Part shown: one piece after another, positions 45,072 through 55,088 of the stretch | Layout: every line of letters begins with the position of its first letter | Numbering within the stretch: the first letter of the stretch is position 1 | From: Burkholderia vietnamiensis LMG 10929 | Lineage (GTDB): Bacteria > Pseudomonadota > Gammaproteobacteria > Burkholderiales > Burkholderiaceae | DNA length: 64,000 nt | Direction: 5' to 3' | NCBI RefSeq assembly: GCF_000959445.1 | Contig: NZ_CP009632.1 | Coordinates: 434,001-498,000, forward strand | Position numbers and translations under genes: made by a program | The notes under the pieces: model-generated | What the model saw: only the letters and a program-made list of their open reading frames with translations | Database searches by the model: none | What the model was told of the DNA's origin: nothing

Positions 45072-46243
45072 CGCTGCGGCGCGAACGCCTGCCGCGCGCG
45101 TGGGGCGCCGACACCGTGCTCGCGACCGGCGCGTGGCTGAAGAATGCCGCGTGCGTGTACGTCGACGGCGACGTGTACTGGTCGCCGCTGCACGGCGATC
45201 TCGACGATCCGCGCCATTGCGTCGCGCTCGAGGCCTCCGTCGCGTCGCTCGTCGATGCGGCCCGGCAAGCCGGTCGGCCGGTGCGCGCGATCGCACATGA
45301 CCTGCATCCGGATTTCCACAGCTCGCGGCTGGCCGTCGAATGGAGCGAGCGCCTCGGCGTGCCGGCGATCGCGGTGCAGCATCACCATGCGCACATCGGC
45401 GCGGTCGCGGCCGAGCATGGGCTCGCGGAGCCGGTCGTCGGCCTCGCGCTCGACGGCGTCGGGCTCGGCACCGACGGCGCCGCCTGGGGCGGCGAACTGC
45501 TCGAGGTCGCGCCGGACGGCTGGCGGCGGCTCGGGCATCTGACGCCGCTCGCGCTGCCCGGCGGCGACGTCGCGGCCCGCGAGCCGTGGCGCATGGCCGC
45601 GGCGGCGCTGCACACGCTCGGCCGCGCGGACGAGATCGAAGCGCGGCTCGGCGGCGACGTCGGCACGCGCGCGGCGCGCACGATCGGCACGATGCTGGCG
45701 CGCGGCCTGAACTGTCCGCCGAGCACGGGTGCGGGCCGGTGGTTCGACGCGGCCGCCGGCTTGCTCGGCGTCTGCCGCCATCAGTGCACCGAGGCGGAGG
45801 CTGCCATCGCGCTCGAACGACACGCCGCCGACTATCTGCGCGACCATCCCGAGCCCGATACGGACGGACTGTGGCGCATCGCGGACGACGGCGAGCTCGA
45901 CCTGCGCCCGCTGCTGGTTCGTGTGCTCGAACTGGCCGATGCCGGCGCGAGCGCGCACGGCGCCGCGCTGTTTCATCTCGCGCTCGCCGACGCGCTCGCC
46001 GCGTGGGCCGCCGCGGCCGCGCACGGACGTGCCGTGCTGCTCGGCGGCGGGTGCTTCGCCAACCGGCTGCTGTCGGCGCGCTTGCGCGCCGCGCTCGACG
46101 CGCGCGGCGTGCGCAGCTGCGCGCCGTCGTCGGTGCCATGCGGCGACGCCGGCCTGGCGTTGGGCCAGGCATGGGTCGCCGCGCATACATTGACGTCGGG
46201 CGCCGTGCGCGCGACGTCCGAAGGAGTTTCGACATGTGTCTAG
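45068..46243 (+). CDS. hypF: Truncated HypF: Kae1-like carbamoyltransferase half only
   Basis: A 391-residue protein equal to the C-terminal half of HypF. Metal site [15 protein letters not shown], nucleotide site [19 protein letters not shown], and the late [16 protein letters not shown]. The acylphosphatase, zinc-finger and YrdC-like (carbamoyl-AMP forming) domains of full HypF (about 750 residues) are all absent, with no trace upstream because hypB occupies that DNA. Cupriavidus HypF1, as I recall, is shortened in the same way (394 residues). It should carbamoylate the HypE C-terminal Cys if carbamoyl-adenylate is provided elsewhere. Confidence 0.9.
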   Translation: MTLRRERLPRAWGADTVLATGAWLKNAACVYVDGDVYWSPLHGDLDDPRHCVALEASVASLVDAARQAGRPVRAIAHDLHPDFHSSRLAVEWSERLGVPAIAVQHHHAHIGAVAAEHGLAEPVVGLALDGVGLGTDGAAWGGELLEVAPDGWRRLGHLTPLALPGGDVAAREPWRMAAAALHTLGRADEIEARLGGDVGTRAARTIGTMLARGLNCPPSTGAGRWFDAAAGLLGVCRHQCTEAEAAIALERHAADYLRDHPEPDTDGLWRIADDGELDLRPLLVRVLELADAGASAHGAALFHLALADALAAWAAAAAHGRAVLLGGGCFANRLLSARLRAALDARGVRSCAPSSVPCGDAGLALGQAWVAAHTLTSGAVRATSEGVSTCV

Positions 46244-46491
46244 CCATTCCCGCACGCGTCGTCGAGCTGCGCGACGCCGACATGGGCGTCGTCGACCTCG
46301 GCGGCGTGCGCAAGACGATCTCGCTCGCGCTCGTCCCCGACGCGCGGCTGGGCGAATACGTGATCGTGCACGTGGGCTACGCGCTCGGCAGGATCGATCC
46401 GGACGAGGCCGAGCGTACGCTCGCGCTGTTCGGCGAATTGGCGCACGCGGCCGGCGACGGCGACGTGCAGCCGAGCGGAGCGCCGCAATGA
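46234..46491 (+). CDS. hypC: Hydrogenase maturation chaperone HypC
   Basis: An 85-residue protein beginning [12 protein letters not shown], with the invariant Cys2, and a beta-barrel core (GVVDLGGVRKTISLALVPDA; VGYALGRIDPDEAE). It forms the scaffold with HypD on which the Fe(CN)2CO unit is built and then delivered. Overlaps hypF by ten bases. Confidence 0.95.
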   Translation: MCLAIPARVVELRDADMGVVDLGGVRKTISLALVPDARLGEYVIVHVGYALGRIDPDEAERTLALFGELAHAAGDGDVQPSGAPQ

Positions 46492-47624
46492 AGTACATCG
46501 ACGAATTCCGCGACCGCGCGCTCGCCGAACGCATTTCCGCGCGCATTCAGGCGGAGGCGCAGCCCGGCACGCGCTATCACTTCATGGAATTCTGCGGCGG
46601 TCACACGCATGCGATTTCCCGCTACGGCGTGACCGACCTGCTGCCCGACAACGTGCGGATGATCCACGGCCCCGGCTGCCCCGTCTGCGTGCTGCCGGTC
46701 GGACGCATCGATCTCGCGGTGCAGCTCGCGCTGGAGCGCGGCGTGATCGTCTGCACCTATGGCGACACGATGCGCGTGCCGGCCTCCGGCGGGATGTCGC
46801 TGATGCGCGCGAAGGCGCACGGCGCCGACATCCGGATGGTTTATTCGCCGCTCGACGCGCTGAAGATCGCGCGCCTGAATCCCGATCGCGAGGTCGTGTT
46901 CTTCGCGATCGGCTTCGAGACCACCACGCCGCCCACCGCGCTGATCGTGCGCGACGCGGCCGCTGCCGGCGTCGACAATTTCAGCGTGCTGTGCTGCCAC
47001 GTGCTGACGCCCGCCGCGATCACGCATCTGCTCGCGGCGCCGGCCGTGGCGGCCGACGCCGTGCCGCTCGACGGCTTCATCGGCCCCGCGCACGTCAGCA
47101 TCGTGATCGGCTCGGCGCCCTACGAGGGCTTCGCGCGCGACTATCGGAAGCCGGTCGTGATCGCGGGCTTCGAGCCGCTCGACGTGATGCAGGCGATCCT
47201 GATGCTGATCCGCCAGGTCAACGACGGCCGCGCCGAGGTCGAGAACGAATTTTCGCGGGCGGTCACGCGTGCCGGCAACGCCGCCGCGCAGGCGCTGATG
47301 GACGACGTGTTCGAGGCTCGCGAGAGCTTCGAGTGGCGCGGCCTGGGCGAGGTGCCGGCCAGCGCGCTGCGGATCCGCGCGAAATACGCGCGCCACGACG
47401 CCGAAGCGCGTTACGGGCTGGTCTACCGGCCCGTCGCCGACCACCGCAAATGCGAGTGCGGCGCGATCCTGCGCGGCCTCAAGCAGCCGCGCGACTGCTC
47501 GCTGTTCGGCACCGTGTGCACGCCCGAGAATCCGATGGGTTCGTGCATGGTGTCGAGCGAGGGCGCGTGCGCCGCGCATTACTCGTATGGCCGTTTCAAG
47601 GACATTCCGCTGGTACCCGCATGA
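46488..47624 (+). CDS. hypD: Hydrogenase maturation Fe-S protein HypD
   Basis: A 378-residue [4Fe-4S] scaffold protein. Conserved motifs: FMEFCGGHTHAISRYG, IHGPGCPVCVLP, CTYGDTMRVP, FFAIGFETTTPPTA, CHVLTP, and the C-terminal Cys set CECGAILRG ... FGTVCTPENPMGSCMVSSEG. Receives cyanide from HypE and CO for the active-site iron. ATGA overlaps on both sides. Confidence 0.97.
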   Translation: MKYIDEFRDRALAERISARIQAEAQPGTRYHFMEFCGGHTHAISRYGVTDLLPDNVRMIHGPGCPVCVLPVGRIDLAVQLALERGVIVCTYGDTMRVPASGGMSLMRAKAHGADIRMVYSPLDALKIARLNPDREVVFFAIGFETTTPPTALIVRDAAAAGVDNFSVLCCHVLTPAAITHLLAAPAVAADAVPLDGFIGPAHVSIVIGSAPYEGFARDYRKPVVIAGFEPLDVMQAILMLIRQVNDGRAEVENEFSRAVTRAGNAAAQALMDDVFEARESFEWRGLGEVPASALRIRAKYARHDAEARYGLVYRPVADHRKCECGAILRGLKQPRDCSLFGTVCTPENPMGSCMVSSEGACAAHYSYGRFKDIPLVPA

Positions 47625-48697
47625 GCTCGACACCGACCCCTCGCACCAAGCCCGCGTACGTGCGGCCCCTCAATTTCCGCGACGGCCGGATCGACATGGG
47701 TCATGGCGCGGGCGGCCGCGCGTCGGCGCAACTGATCCGCGAGCTGTTCGTCGCCGCGTTCGACAACGAATGGCTGCGGCAAGGCAACGATCAGGCCGCG
47801 TTCGCGCCGCCTGCCACGGCGCCCGGCGAGCGCGTGGTGATGGCCACCGACGCGCACGTCGTGTCGCCGCTGTTCTTTCCGGGCGGCGACATCGGTAGCC
47901 TGGCCGTGCACGGCACGGTCAACGACGTCGCGATGTCGGGCGCGCGGCCGCTGTACCTGGCCGCCAGCTTCATCATCGAGGAAGGCTTCGCGCTGGCGGA
48001 CCTGAAGCGCATCGTCGAATCGATGGCGAACGCGTCGCGCGAGTGCGGCGTGCCGATCGTCACCGGCGACACCAAGGTCGTCGAGCGCGGCAAGGGCGAC
48101 GGCGTGTTCATCACGACCACGGGCGTCGGCGTCGTGCCGGCGGGCATCCGGATCGACGGCGCGCTCGCGCGCCCGGGCGATGCGGTGCTGCTGTCGGGCA
48201 CCATCGGCGAACACGGCGTCGCGATCATGTCGACGCGCGAGGCGCTCGAGTTCGACGTCGAGATCAGCTCCGACAGCGCCGCGCTGCACACGCTGGTCGC
48301 GAGCATGCTGGCGGCCGTGCCGGGCGTGCGCGTGCTGCGCGACCCGACGCGCGGCGGGCTGGCGACCACGCTCAACGAGATCGCGAGCCAGTCGGGCGTC
48401 GGCATGCTGATCCGCGAGGACGCGATTCCGGTGCTGCCGCAGGTAGACGCGGCATGCGAGCTGCTCGGCCTCGATCCGCTTTATGTGGCCAACGAAGGCA
48501 AGCTCGTCGCCGTCTGCGCGGCCGAGGACGCGCCCGCGCTGCTGGCCGCGATGCGTGCGCATCCGCTCGGCGCGCACGCCGTGCAGATCGGCGAGGTGAC
48601 CGAGGACGCGCACGGTTTCGTGCAGGTCGAGACGAAGTTCGGCGGACGGCGGATCGCCGACTGGCTGTCGGGCGAACAGCTGCCGCGCATTTGCTGA
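47621..48697 (+). CDS. hypE: Hydrogenase maturation protein HypE
   Basis: A 358-residue ATP-dependent dehydratase that turns its C-terminal thiocarboxamide into thiocyanate. The AIR-synthase-like core (MGHGAGGRASAQLIRELF; VNDVAMSGARPLYLAASFII; GDTKVVERGKGDGVFITTTG) is intact, and the protein ends with the invariant PRIC, whose Cys is carbamoylated by HypF. Last of the hyp genes; in Cupriavidus hypX follows here but is absent in this window. Confidence 0.97.
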   Translation: MSSTPTPRTKPAYVRPLNFRDGRIDMGHGAGGRASAQLIRELFVAAFDNEWLRQGNDQAAFAPPATAPGERVVMATDAHVVSPLFFPGGDIGSLAVHGTVNDVAMSGARPLYLAASFIIEEGFALADLKRIVESMANASRECGVPIVTGDTKVVERGKGDGVFITTTGVGVVPAGIRIDGALARPGDAVLLSGTIGEHGVAIMSTREALEFDVEISSDSAALHTLVASMLAAVPGVRVLRDPTRGGLATTLNEIASQSGVGMLIREDAIPVLPQVDAACELLGLDPLYVANEGKLVAVCAAEDAPALLAAMRAHPLGAHAVQIGEVTEDAHGFVQVETKFGGRRIADWLSGEQLPRIC

Positions 48698-48817
48698 CGC
48701 CGCGGAACGGCGAGGATCGTCCGACGCGGGTATCATGCGCGTTGTCAGGCCGCCTGCTGCCGCATTCCGCGTGCGGCGGGCCTGAATCGGCCGGATCTGC
48801 ACGGCCTCGATCGACCC

Positions 48818-50320
48818 ATGAGCTCGCCCTTACCCGTCCATCCCAGCACCGACCCCGAACCCGATCCGGCGCCGCTGCGCAGGCCCCCCACCGTGCTGGT
48901 CGTCGACGACGAGCTGCGCGCGCAGGAAACCATTCGCCGCGTGCTGGACGAGGAGTTCGAGGTGCTCACCGCGAGCTCCGCCGACGAGGCGCGGGCGATC
49001 CTGCAACAGCAGCCGGTCGCCGTGATCCTCTGCGATCAGCGGATGCCGGGGCGCACGGGCGTCGAGTTCCTGTCCGAAGTGCGCGAGACGTGGCCCGACA
49101 CCGTGCGGATCATCGTGTCCGGCTACACGGATTCGGAGGACATCGTCGCGGGCATCAACCAGGCCGGCATCCACCGCTTCGTGCTGAAGCCGTGGATGCC
49201 CGACCATCTGCTCCACACGGTGCGCCAGGCCGCGGAGGCGCAGTCGCTGCAGCAGGACATGCATCGGCTCGACCTCGAGTTGCGCAACAGCGTCCCGCTG
49301 CTGCGGCAGCGCAGCCACGAGAAGCTCGCGCAGGTGCAGAACACGCTCGGCTTCGATGCGATCGTGCGCGCGCCGGGCAGCCCGCTCGATCCGATCTGCA
49401 AGCTCGCGTCGAAGCTCGCGCGCTACGACCTGTCGATCCTGATCCTCGGCGAGTCCGGCACCGGCAAGGAGATGCTCGCGCGCGCGATCCACTACGCGAG
49501 CCCGCGCGCGGCCGGCCCGTTCGTCGTCGAGAACTGTGCGGCCGTGGCCGACACGCTGCTCGAATCGGAGCTGTTCGGCCACAAGCGCGGCGCCTTCACC
49601 GGCGCGGTTCACGACCACGCGGGGCTATTTCAGCGCGCGAACGGCGGCACCATCTTCCTGGACGAGATCGGCGACACGTCGCTCGCCTTCCAGGTCAGGC
49701 TGCTGCGCGTGCTGCAGGAAGGCGAGGTGCGGCCGGTCGGCGCGACGCGCGCGGTGCCGGTGGACGTCCGCGTGATCGCCGCGACGCATCGCGACCTCGA
49801 GCGCGAAGTCGAGGCCGGGCGTTTCCGCGAGGATCTTTACTACCGGATCGCGACGGCCACGCTGGCGCTGCCGCCGCTGCGCGAGCGCAGCGGCGATCTG
49901 GTGCCGATCGCGCACCGGCTGCTGCAGGCCATCGCCGAGCACGAGTCGCGCCCGGCCGGGCTGGACTTCGCCCGCGATGCGCTGGCGGTGCTGCTCGGCT
50001 ATGCGTGGCCGGGCAACATTCGCGAGCTGCGCAACGAGATCTACCGCGCGGTCGCGCTGAGCGACGACGACCTGATCCGCGCCGACGCGTTTTCGCCGAA
50101 GGTGCTGCGCGGGCAGTCGGGGCCGGCCGCACGCGGGCCGGAAGCGCAGATTGCGTCGGCCGGCACGTTGCAGGAGCGGCTCGATGCGATGGAAACGATG
50201 TTGATCAAGGAGGCGCTGTTGCGGCACCGGTGGAACAAGACGCGCGCCGCGTCCGAGCTGGGCCTGTCGCGCGCCGGGCTGCGCCAGAAAATGCAGCGAT
50301 TCGGTCTGGAGAAGAAATGA
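48818..50320 (+). CDS. hoxA: NtrC-type sigma-54-dependent activator of hydrogenase genes
   Basis: A 500-residue response regulator. The receiver has [11 protein letters not shown] and [11 protein letters not shown] (Asp73). The AAA+ domain has Walker A GESGTGKE, the sigma-54 contact loop GAFTGA, and IFLDEIGD. The C-terminal Fis-type helix is [20 protein letters not shown]. It should activate the sigma-54-like promoter before hoxK, and in the Cupriavidus system works unphosphorylated when H2 is present. 120 bases separate it from hypE; it overlaps hoxB by four. Confidence 0.95.
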   Translation: MSSPLPVHPSTDPEPDPAPLRRPPTVLVVDDELRAQETIRRVLDEEFEVLTASSADEARAILQQQPVAVILCDQRMPGRTGVEFLSEVRETWPDTVRIIVSGYTDSEDIVAGINQAGIHRFVLKPWMPDHLLHTVRQAAEAQSLQQDMHRLDLELRNSVPLLRQRSHEKLAQVQNTLGFDAIVRAPGSPLDPICKLASKLARYDLSILILGESGTGKEMLARAIHYASPRAAGPFVVENCAAVADTLLESELFGHKRGAFTGAVHDHAGLFQRANGGTIFLDEIGDTSLAFQVRLLRVLQEGEVRPVGATRAVPVDVRVIAATHRDLEREVEAGRFREDLYYRIATATLALPPLRERSGDLVPIAHRLLQAIAEHESRPAGLDFARDALAVLLGYAWPGNIRELRNEIYRAVALSDDDLIRADAFSPKVLRGQSGPAARGPEAQIASAGTLQERLDAMETMLIKEALLRHRWNKTRAASELGLSRAGLRQKMQRFGLEKK

Positions 50321-51354
50321 GCGTCGATACCCGCGCGCCCGACGGCACGGGCGCGTTCAACGTGTTGTGGCTGCAGTCGGGCGGCTGCGGCGGCTGCAAC
50401 ATGTCGCTGCTGTGCGCCGACACGCCGGACTTCTCCGGCATGCTGTCGCGCGCCGGCATTCGGCTGCTGTGGCATCCGTCGCTGTCGCTCGAAACCGGCG
50501 CGGACGCCCGCGACGTGCTGCTGGCGTGCCTCGACGGTACCGTCGAGCTGCATGCGCTGTGCGTCGAAGGCGCGATGCTGCGCGGCCCGAACGGCACGGG
50601 GCGTTTTCACGTGCTGGCCGGCACCGGGGTGCCGATGATCGACTGGGTCGCCCGGCTCGCGAGCGTCGCGCATTACACGGTGGCGATCGGCACCTGCGCC
50701 GCTTACGGCGGCATCACCGCGGCCGGCGCGAATCCGGCCGATGCCTGCGGGCTCCAGTACGACGGCGATCAGCCGGGCGGGCTGCTGGGCGCGGCGTACC
50801 GGTCGCGCAGCGGCTTTCCGGTCGTCAACGTGGCCGGTTGCCCGACGCATCCGGATTGGGTCGTCGAGACGCTGAGCGCGCTGTCGATGTCGCTGCTCGA
50901 TCCGGCTGCGCTCGATACGCTCGGCCGGCCGCGCTTCTATGCCGACCAGCTTGTCCATCACGGTTGCACGCGCAACGAGTTCTACGAGTACAAGGCGAGC
51001 GCCGTGCGTCCGTCCGATCTCGGCTGCATGATGGAGCACATGGGCTGCAAGGGCACGCAGGCGCATGCCGACTGCAACACGCGCTTGTGGAACGGCGACG
51101 GCTCGTGCACGCGCGGCGGCTATGCGTGCATCAACTGCACGGAGCCGGGCTTCGAGGAGCCCGGCCACGCGTTCCACCGCACGCCGAACGTCGCGGGCAT
51201 CCCGATCGGCTTGCCGAGCGACATGCCGAAGGCGTGGTTCGTCGCGCTCGCGTCGTTGTCGAAGGCCGCGACGCCGAAGCGCGTGCGCGAAAACGCGACG
51301 GCCGATCATCTGAAAGTCGCGCCCGCGGTCCGTTCGCGGCCCCGTAATAAATAG
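50317..51354 (+). CDS. hoxB: H2-sensing regulatory hydrogenase small subunit
   Basis: A 345-residue Fe-S subunit of the regulatory hydrogenase (group 2b). It starts directly with the proximal-cluster motif [14 protein letters not shown]; there is no Tat signal, so the enzyme is cytoplasmic. Further Cys sets: [41 protein letters not shown] and [11 protein letters not shown]. The C-terminal tail after about residue 300, rich in basic residues, is where HoxB would contact HoxJ. Confidence 0.96.
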   Translation: MSVDTRAPDGTGAFNVLWLQSGGCGGCNMSLLCADTPDFSGMLSRAGIRLLWHPSLSLETGADARDVLLACLDGTVELHALCVEGAMLRGPNGTGRFHVLAGTGVPMIDWVARLASVAHYTVAIGTCAAYGGITAAGANPADACGLQYDGDQPGGLLGAAYRSRSGFPVVNVAGCPTHPDWVVETLSALSMSLLDPAALDTLGRPRFYADQLVHHGCTRNEFYEYKASAVRPSDLGCMMEHMGCKGTQAHADCNTRLWNGDGSCTRGGYACINCTEPGFEEPGHAFHRTPNVAGIPIGLPSDMPKAWFVALASLSKAATPKRVRENATADHLKVAPAVRSRPRNK

Positions 51355-51362
51355 GTGTCTTG

Positions 51363-52820
51363 ATGTCTCGACTCGTGATCGGTCCGTTCAATCGCGTCGA
51401 AGGCGACCTCGAGGTGCGCATCGAGGTCGTCGACGGCCGGGTCAGCGACGCGCATGTGAACGCCACGATGTTTCGCGGTTTCGAGCAGATCCTGCTCGAT
51501 CGCGATCCGCTCGATGCGCTCGTCTACGTGCCGCGCATCTGCGGTATCTGCTCGGTGTCGCAGGGCGTGGCGGCCGCGCGCGCGCTGGCCGACCTGGCCG
51601 GCGTGACGCCCGCGCCGAACGGCCAGATCGCGACGAACCTGATGCTCGCCGCCGAGAACCTCGCCGATCACCTCAGTCACTTCTATCTGTTCTTCATGCC
51701 GGATTTCGTGCGGCCGGTCTATGCGGCGCGCGCGTGGCACGCCGAAGCGGTGTCGCGCTTCACGCCTTATCAGGGCGAACGGCACCGCGCCTCGCTTGCC
51801 GCGCGGCAACGCTGGCTGCGCCTGATGGGCACGCTCGGCGGCAAGTGGCCGCACACCGGTTCGATCCAGCCCGGCGGCAGCGCGCGCGCGATCGACAACG
51901 CGGAGCGGATCCGCCTGCTGGGGTTCATCGGCGAATTCCGGCAGTTTCTCGAAGAGGTGCTGTTCGACGCGCCACTCGAGGAGATCGCGCAGCTCGACAG
52001 CGAAGCCGCGCTCGCCGCCTGGCGCGCGCGCGGCGAACGGCGTGGCGATTTGCGGTTCTTCCTGACGCTCGCCGACGATCTCGGTCTCGACCGCCTCGGC
52101 GCCGGCCCCGACCTGTACCTGTCGTATGGCGCGTATCCGCAACCGGACGGCGCGCACGCGTTCCGCGGCGGCGTCTGGGACGCGCAGCGCAAGCAGGCCG
52201 ATGCGCTCGATCTCGACGCGATCACGGAAGACGCGACGCATGCATGGCTGGACGATGCGGGCGGCGCGCGGCATCCGTTTGCGGGGCTCACCGAGCCGCG
52301 CGCGGACAAGCCGGGCGCTTACACCTGGAACAAGGCGCCGCGGCTGAACGGCGCGGTGCTGGAAACCGGTGCGATCGCGCGGCAACTGGCGGATGGTCAC
52401 CCGTTGATCGCCGACGCCGTCGCGCGTTGCGGCGGCTCGGTGTACACGCGCGTGCTGGCGCGATTGCTGGAGCTGGCCCGTGTCGTGCCGATGATGGAGC
52501 AGTGGGTGCGCGCGCTCGCGCCCGGCATGCCGTATTGCGCGGCCTTCGCGCTGCCGGACGAGGGCCGCGCGGTCGGCCTCAACGAAGCCGCGCGCGGCAG
52601 TCTGGGCCATTGGCTGGCGGTGAAGGACGGCAGGATCGCGAATTATCAGATCATTGCGCCGACGTCGTGGAATTTCTCGCCGCGCGATGCCGGCGGCCGT
52701 CCGGGCGCGCTCGAAGCCGCGCTGATCGGCGCGCCGGTCGAGCCGGGCGAGACGACGCCCGTGGCGGTCCAGCACATCGTGCGGTCCTTCGACCCGTGCA
52801 TGGTCTGCACGGTGCATTGA
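51363..52820 (+). CDS. hoxC: H2-sensing regulatory hydrogenase large subunit
   Basis: A 485-residue catalytic subunit with L1 RICGICSVSQG (Cys60, Cys63) and L2 DPCMVCTVH. The protein ends exactly at that His, with no C-terminal peptide, the hallmark of sensory hydrogenases that mature without a protease. Ile62 between the L1 cysteines matches the bulky gas-channel residue that makes these sensors oxygen-insensitive. The ATG at 51363 is eight bases after the hoxB stop; a TTG one codon earlier is in frame. Confidence 0.96.
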   Translation: MSRLVIGPFNRVEGDLEVRIEVVDGRVSDAHVNATMFRGFEQILLDRDPLDALVYVPRICGICSVSQGVAAARALADLAGVTPAPNGQIATNLMLAAENLADHLSHFYLFFMPDFVRPVYAARAWHAEAVSRFTPYQGERHRASLAARQRWLRLMGTLGGKWPHTGSIQPGGSARAIDNAERIRLLGFIGEFRQFLEEVLFDAPLEEIAQLDSEAALAAWRARGERRGDLRFFLTLADDLGLDRLGAGPDLYLSYGAYPQPDGAHAFRGGVWDAQRKQADALDLDAITEDATHAWLDDAGGARHPFAGLTEPRADKPGAYTWNKAPRLNGAVLETGAIARQLADGHPLIADAVARCGGSVYTRVLARLLELARVVPMMEQWVRALAPGMPYCAAFALPDEGRAVGLNEAARGSLGHWLAVKDGRIANYQIIAPTSWNFSPRDAGGRPGALEAALIGAPVEPGETTPVAVQHIVRSFDPCMVCTVH

Positions 52821-52874
52821 GCCGGCCGCCACGGTCGGCCGAACCCGGATTACGAACAGCGTACTGACAGCGTC

Positions 52875-54278
52875 ATGGCGAGCAATCGATCGAACCCACC
52901 CAAACCGGCGGCGAAGCGCCGCGCGGCGCCCGGCGCGGATGCGCTGAGCCACGCCGCCGCGGGGCCGGACGCCCGGCCCGATGCCGAAGGTCTCGACGAC
53001 GCAGCCTGGCTCGAAGTGATCCACAAGATGGACGAGGTCTACTCGCAGCTCGTGCAGGACGAGATTGCGCTCGAGGAGAAGAACGCGCAGCTCGAGCAAT
53101 CGCAGCAGTTCATTCTCGGGCTGCTGTCGTCGATGTCGGACGTGCTGGCCGCGTGCAACGCGCGCGGCGAGGTCGAGGAAACCAATGCCGCGATGTGCGA
53201 ACTGCTCGGGCAGCCGGACAGCGTGCTGCGCGGATCGCGCTTCGAGAGCTGGCTCGCCGACGACGCGAGCGTCACCGCGCTGCGCGCCGTCACGGCGTCG
53301 GGCACGCCGGCGCAGGGCACGGTGGTCGAACTGAACATGCGCGATCGGCAAGGCGCGGCCGTGCCGGTCGACTTCAGCTGTACGCCGCGTGGCGGGCCGC
53401 GCGGCCGCAGGCTCGGCTACCTGCTGGTAGGCCGCCCGACGGGCGAGCTCAAACGCGCGTATCGGCAGCTGCGCGAAGCGCACGACGCGCTCAAGCACGC
53501 GCAACAGCAACTGCTTCACTCGGAGAAAATGGCGGCGCTCGGGCGTCTGGTCGCCGGCGTCGCGCACGAGCTGAACAACCCGATCAGCTTCGTGCTCGGC
53601 AACGTGCATGTGCTGAAGCGGTATGGCGAGCGCCTGACGCGCTTCATCGATGCGACGGCGCAGCCGCTATCGGCCGCCGAGCGCACCCGGCTGCGCACGG
53701 AGTTGCGGATCGATCCGATTCTGGCCGACTTGCCGTCGCTGGTGGACGGAATGGTCGAAGGCGCGCAGCGCACGGCGGACATCGTCAGCGCGTTGCGCAG
53801 GTTCTCCGCGGTCGATCGCGAGGAGCTCGGCGCGGTCGACATCAACGAGGTCGTGACGCGCGCGATTCACTGGATCAGGAAAGGCGCGGGGCCGGATTTC
53901 GACGTTCACTGGTCGCCCGGCGAGCCGCAACTCGTGCACGGCAGCGCGGGGCAATTGCTGCAGGTGATGATGAACCTGATCCAGAACGCGTGCGACGCCG
54001 CGTCGAGCGCGCATCGAGGCACGCCGGAGATCTGGATCGACGCGACCCACCGTGACGGCCAGGTGATCGTCACGGTGCGCGACAACGGCACGGGCATCAT
54101 GGACGAGCATCTGCCGCACCTGTTCGAGCCGTTCTTCACGACCAAGCCGCAGGGGCGCGGAACGGGGCTCGGCTTGTCGATCAGCTACGGCATCGTCGAT
54201 CGTCACGGCGGAACGCTGACGGCCGGCAATGCGGAGCAGGGCGGCGCGATCTTCACGCTGGCGTTGCCGCAGAGTTGA
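52875..54278 (+). CDS. hoxJ: H2-signalling sensor histidine kinase HoxJ
   Basis: A 467-residue soluble kinase. A disordered N-terminus (1-38) is followed by a coiled coil (IHKMDEVYSQLVQDEIALEE) and a PAS domain (about 85-190; LLSSMSDVLAACNARGEVEE), the part known to bind HoxBC. The H-box is GRLVAGVAHELNNPISFVLG; N, G1 (VRDNGTGIMDEH) and G2 (GRGTGLGLSISYGIVDRHGG) boxes are intact, so the kinase should be active, unlike the mutated H16 allele. It phosphorylates HoxA when H2 is absent. Confidence 0.94.
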   Translation: MASNRSNPPKPAAKRRAAPGADALSHAAAGPDARPDAEGLDDAAWLEVIHKMDEVYSQLVQDEIALEEKNAQLEQSQQFILGLLSSMSDVLAACNARGEVEETNAAMCELLGQPDSVLRGSRFESWLADDASVTALRAVTASGTPAQGTVVELNMRDRQGAAVPVDFSCTPRGGPRGRRLGYLLVGRPTGELKRAYRQLREAHDALKHAQQQLLHSEKMAALGRLVAGVAHELNNPISFVLGNVHVLKRYGERLTRFIDATAQPLSAAERTRLRTELRIDPILADLPSLVDGMVEGAQRTADIVSALRRFSAVDREELGAVDINEVVTRAIHWIRKGAGPDFDVHWSPGEPQLVHGSAGQLLQVMMNLIQNACDAASSAHRGTPEIWIDATHRDGQVIVTVRDNGTGIMDEHLPHLFEPFFTTKPQGRGTGLGLSISYGIVDRHGGTLTAGNAEQGGAIFTLALPQS

Positions 54279-55088
54279 AGCGGCGTCGGGCGGGGCTCGG
54301 CAAGTCAGACGCCAACGAGCGATTTTGGAAACACCGAGGCGAAGACCAACGCCCGTCTCGCTGCAAGAAAATACCGGCCATCGCGACGGCAAGATTATCG
54401 CCACATCGAGACGCGACAAACCGCTCGTGGAATCGTATCTCCGTATCGAATCGGGAAACCCCGCGACGTAATTGAATACCTCCGCGGCGGCTGATACTGG
54501 ATTCGGATAAATGATCCGCATTGCGCGTTCTTCGGCGCGCTCGAAATGCCCGCGACTACATCGCCGGTTGCGCCAGACGCATCAGTGTCAGGAACGAGGC
54601 CCGCGGTTCGACGCAACGGTGCGCCCGGCGGCGGCATGCGCACGCATAACGCGTCGAGACGCGCGCCCTAATGGACACCGGCTATCCGGTTCACCGCATC
54701 GCGCTCGCCGGTTATGCGCTCGACCGCTAACGCGTTATACTCCCGACCGTTTGACGCTTTCGAATCGAGCGTTTCATAACAATTGACAAATCGGATTAAG
54801 TATCGTCTGACGCCGGCGTCGTCGCGTTGATTTCGCACGACGGTCCTGTTACAGTCTCGCCGAAACAAGACCGCCCGACGGTCGGCCGTCCGTCGATTGT
54901 GTTGCGTGACGCCGCGATTTCCTGCGTGATCGGCTGTATGGCTCCGGGGAGCCGGTAAGCCGATGTCTCGAACCGCCGAGTCCGACGTGCAGGACGGCAT
55001 GCTGGATGAAACGGCATCTGACTGCGCATCGCGAGCGGCGCATTAAAAAAACTACCCTCAGCGAAGTAACCGTAAAGAGAACAAAAAA
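54279..55088. other. Intergenic region between the hydrogenase locus and the aryl polyene cluster
   Basis: About 810 bases with mixed base composition, including AT-rich patches near 54320-54420 and 54730-54810. No ORF shows a recognisable product. A TTATACT element at 54735 and TTGACA at 54783 are promoter-like but do not pair at a good spacing. The promoter of the downstream cluster must lie here; the last 60 bases before 55089 are A-rich. Confidence 0.5.

Noticed and set aside
48043..51354. 1103-codon open frame covering hypE, hoxA and hoxB
   Set aside because: Only the C-terminal part is HoxB; the rest is an out-of-frame shadow of hypE and hoxA, which have clear domains in their own frames.
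54395..54643. 82-codon minus-strand ORF after hoxJ
   Set aside because: Composition is not typical of the coding sequence here and no recognisable motif is present; insufficient support.
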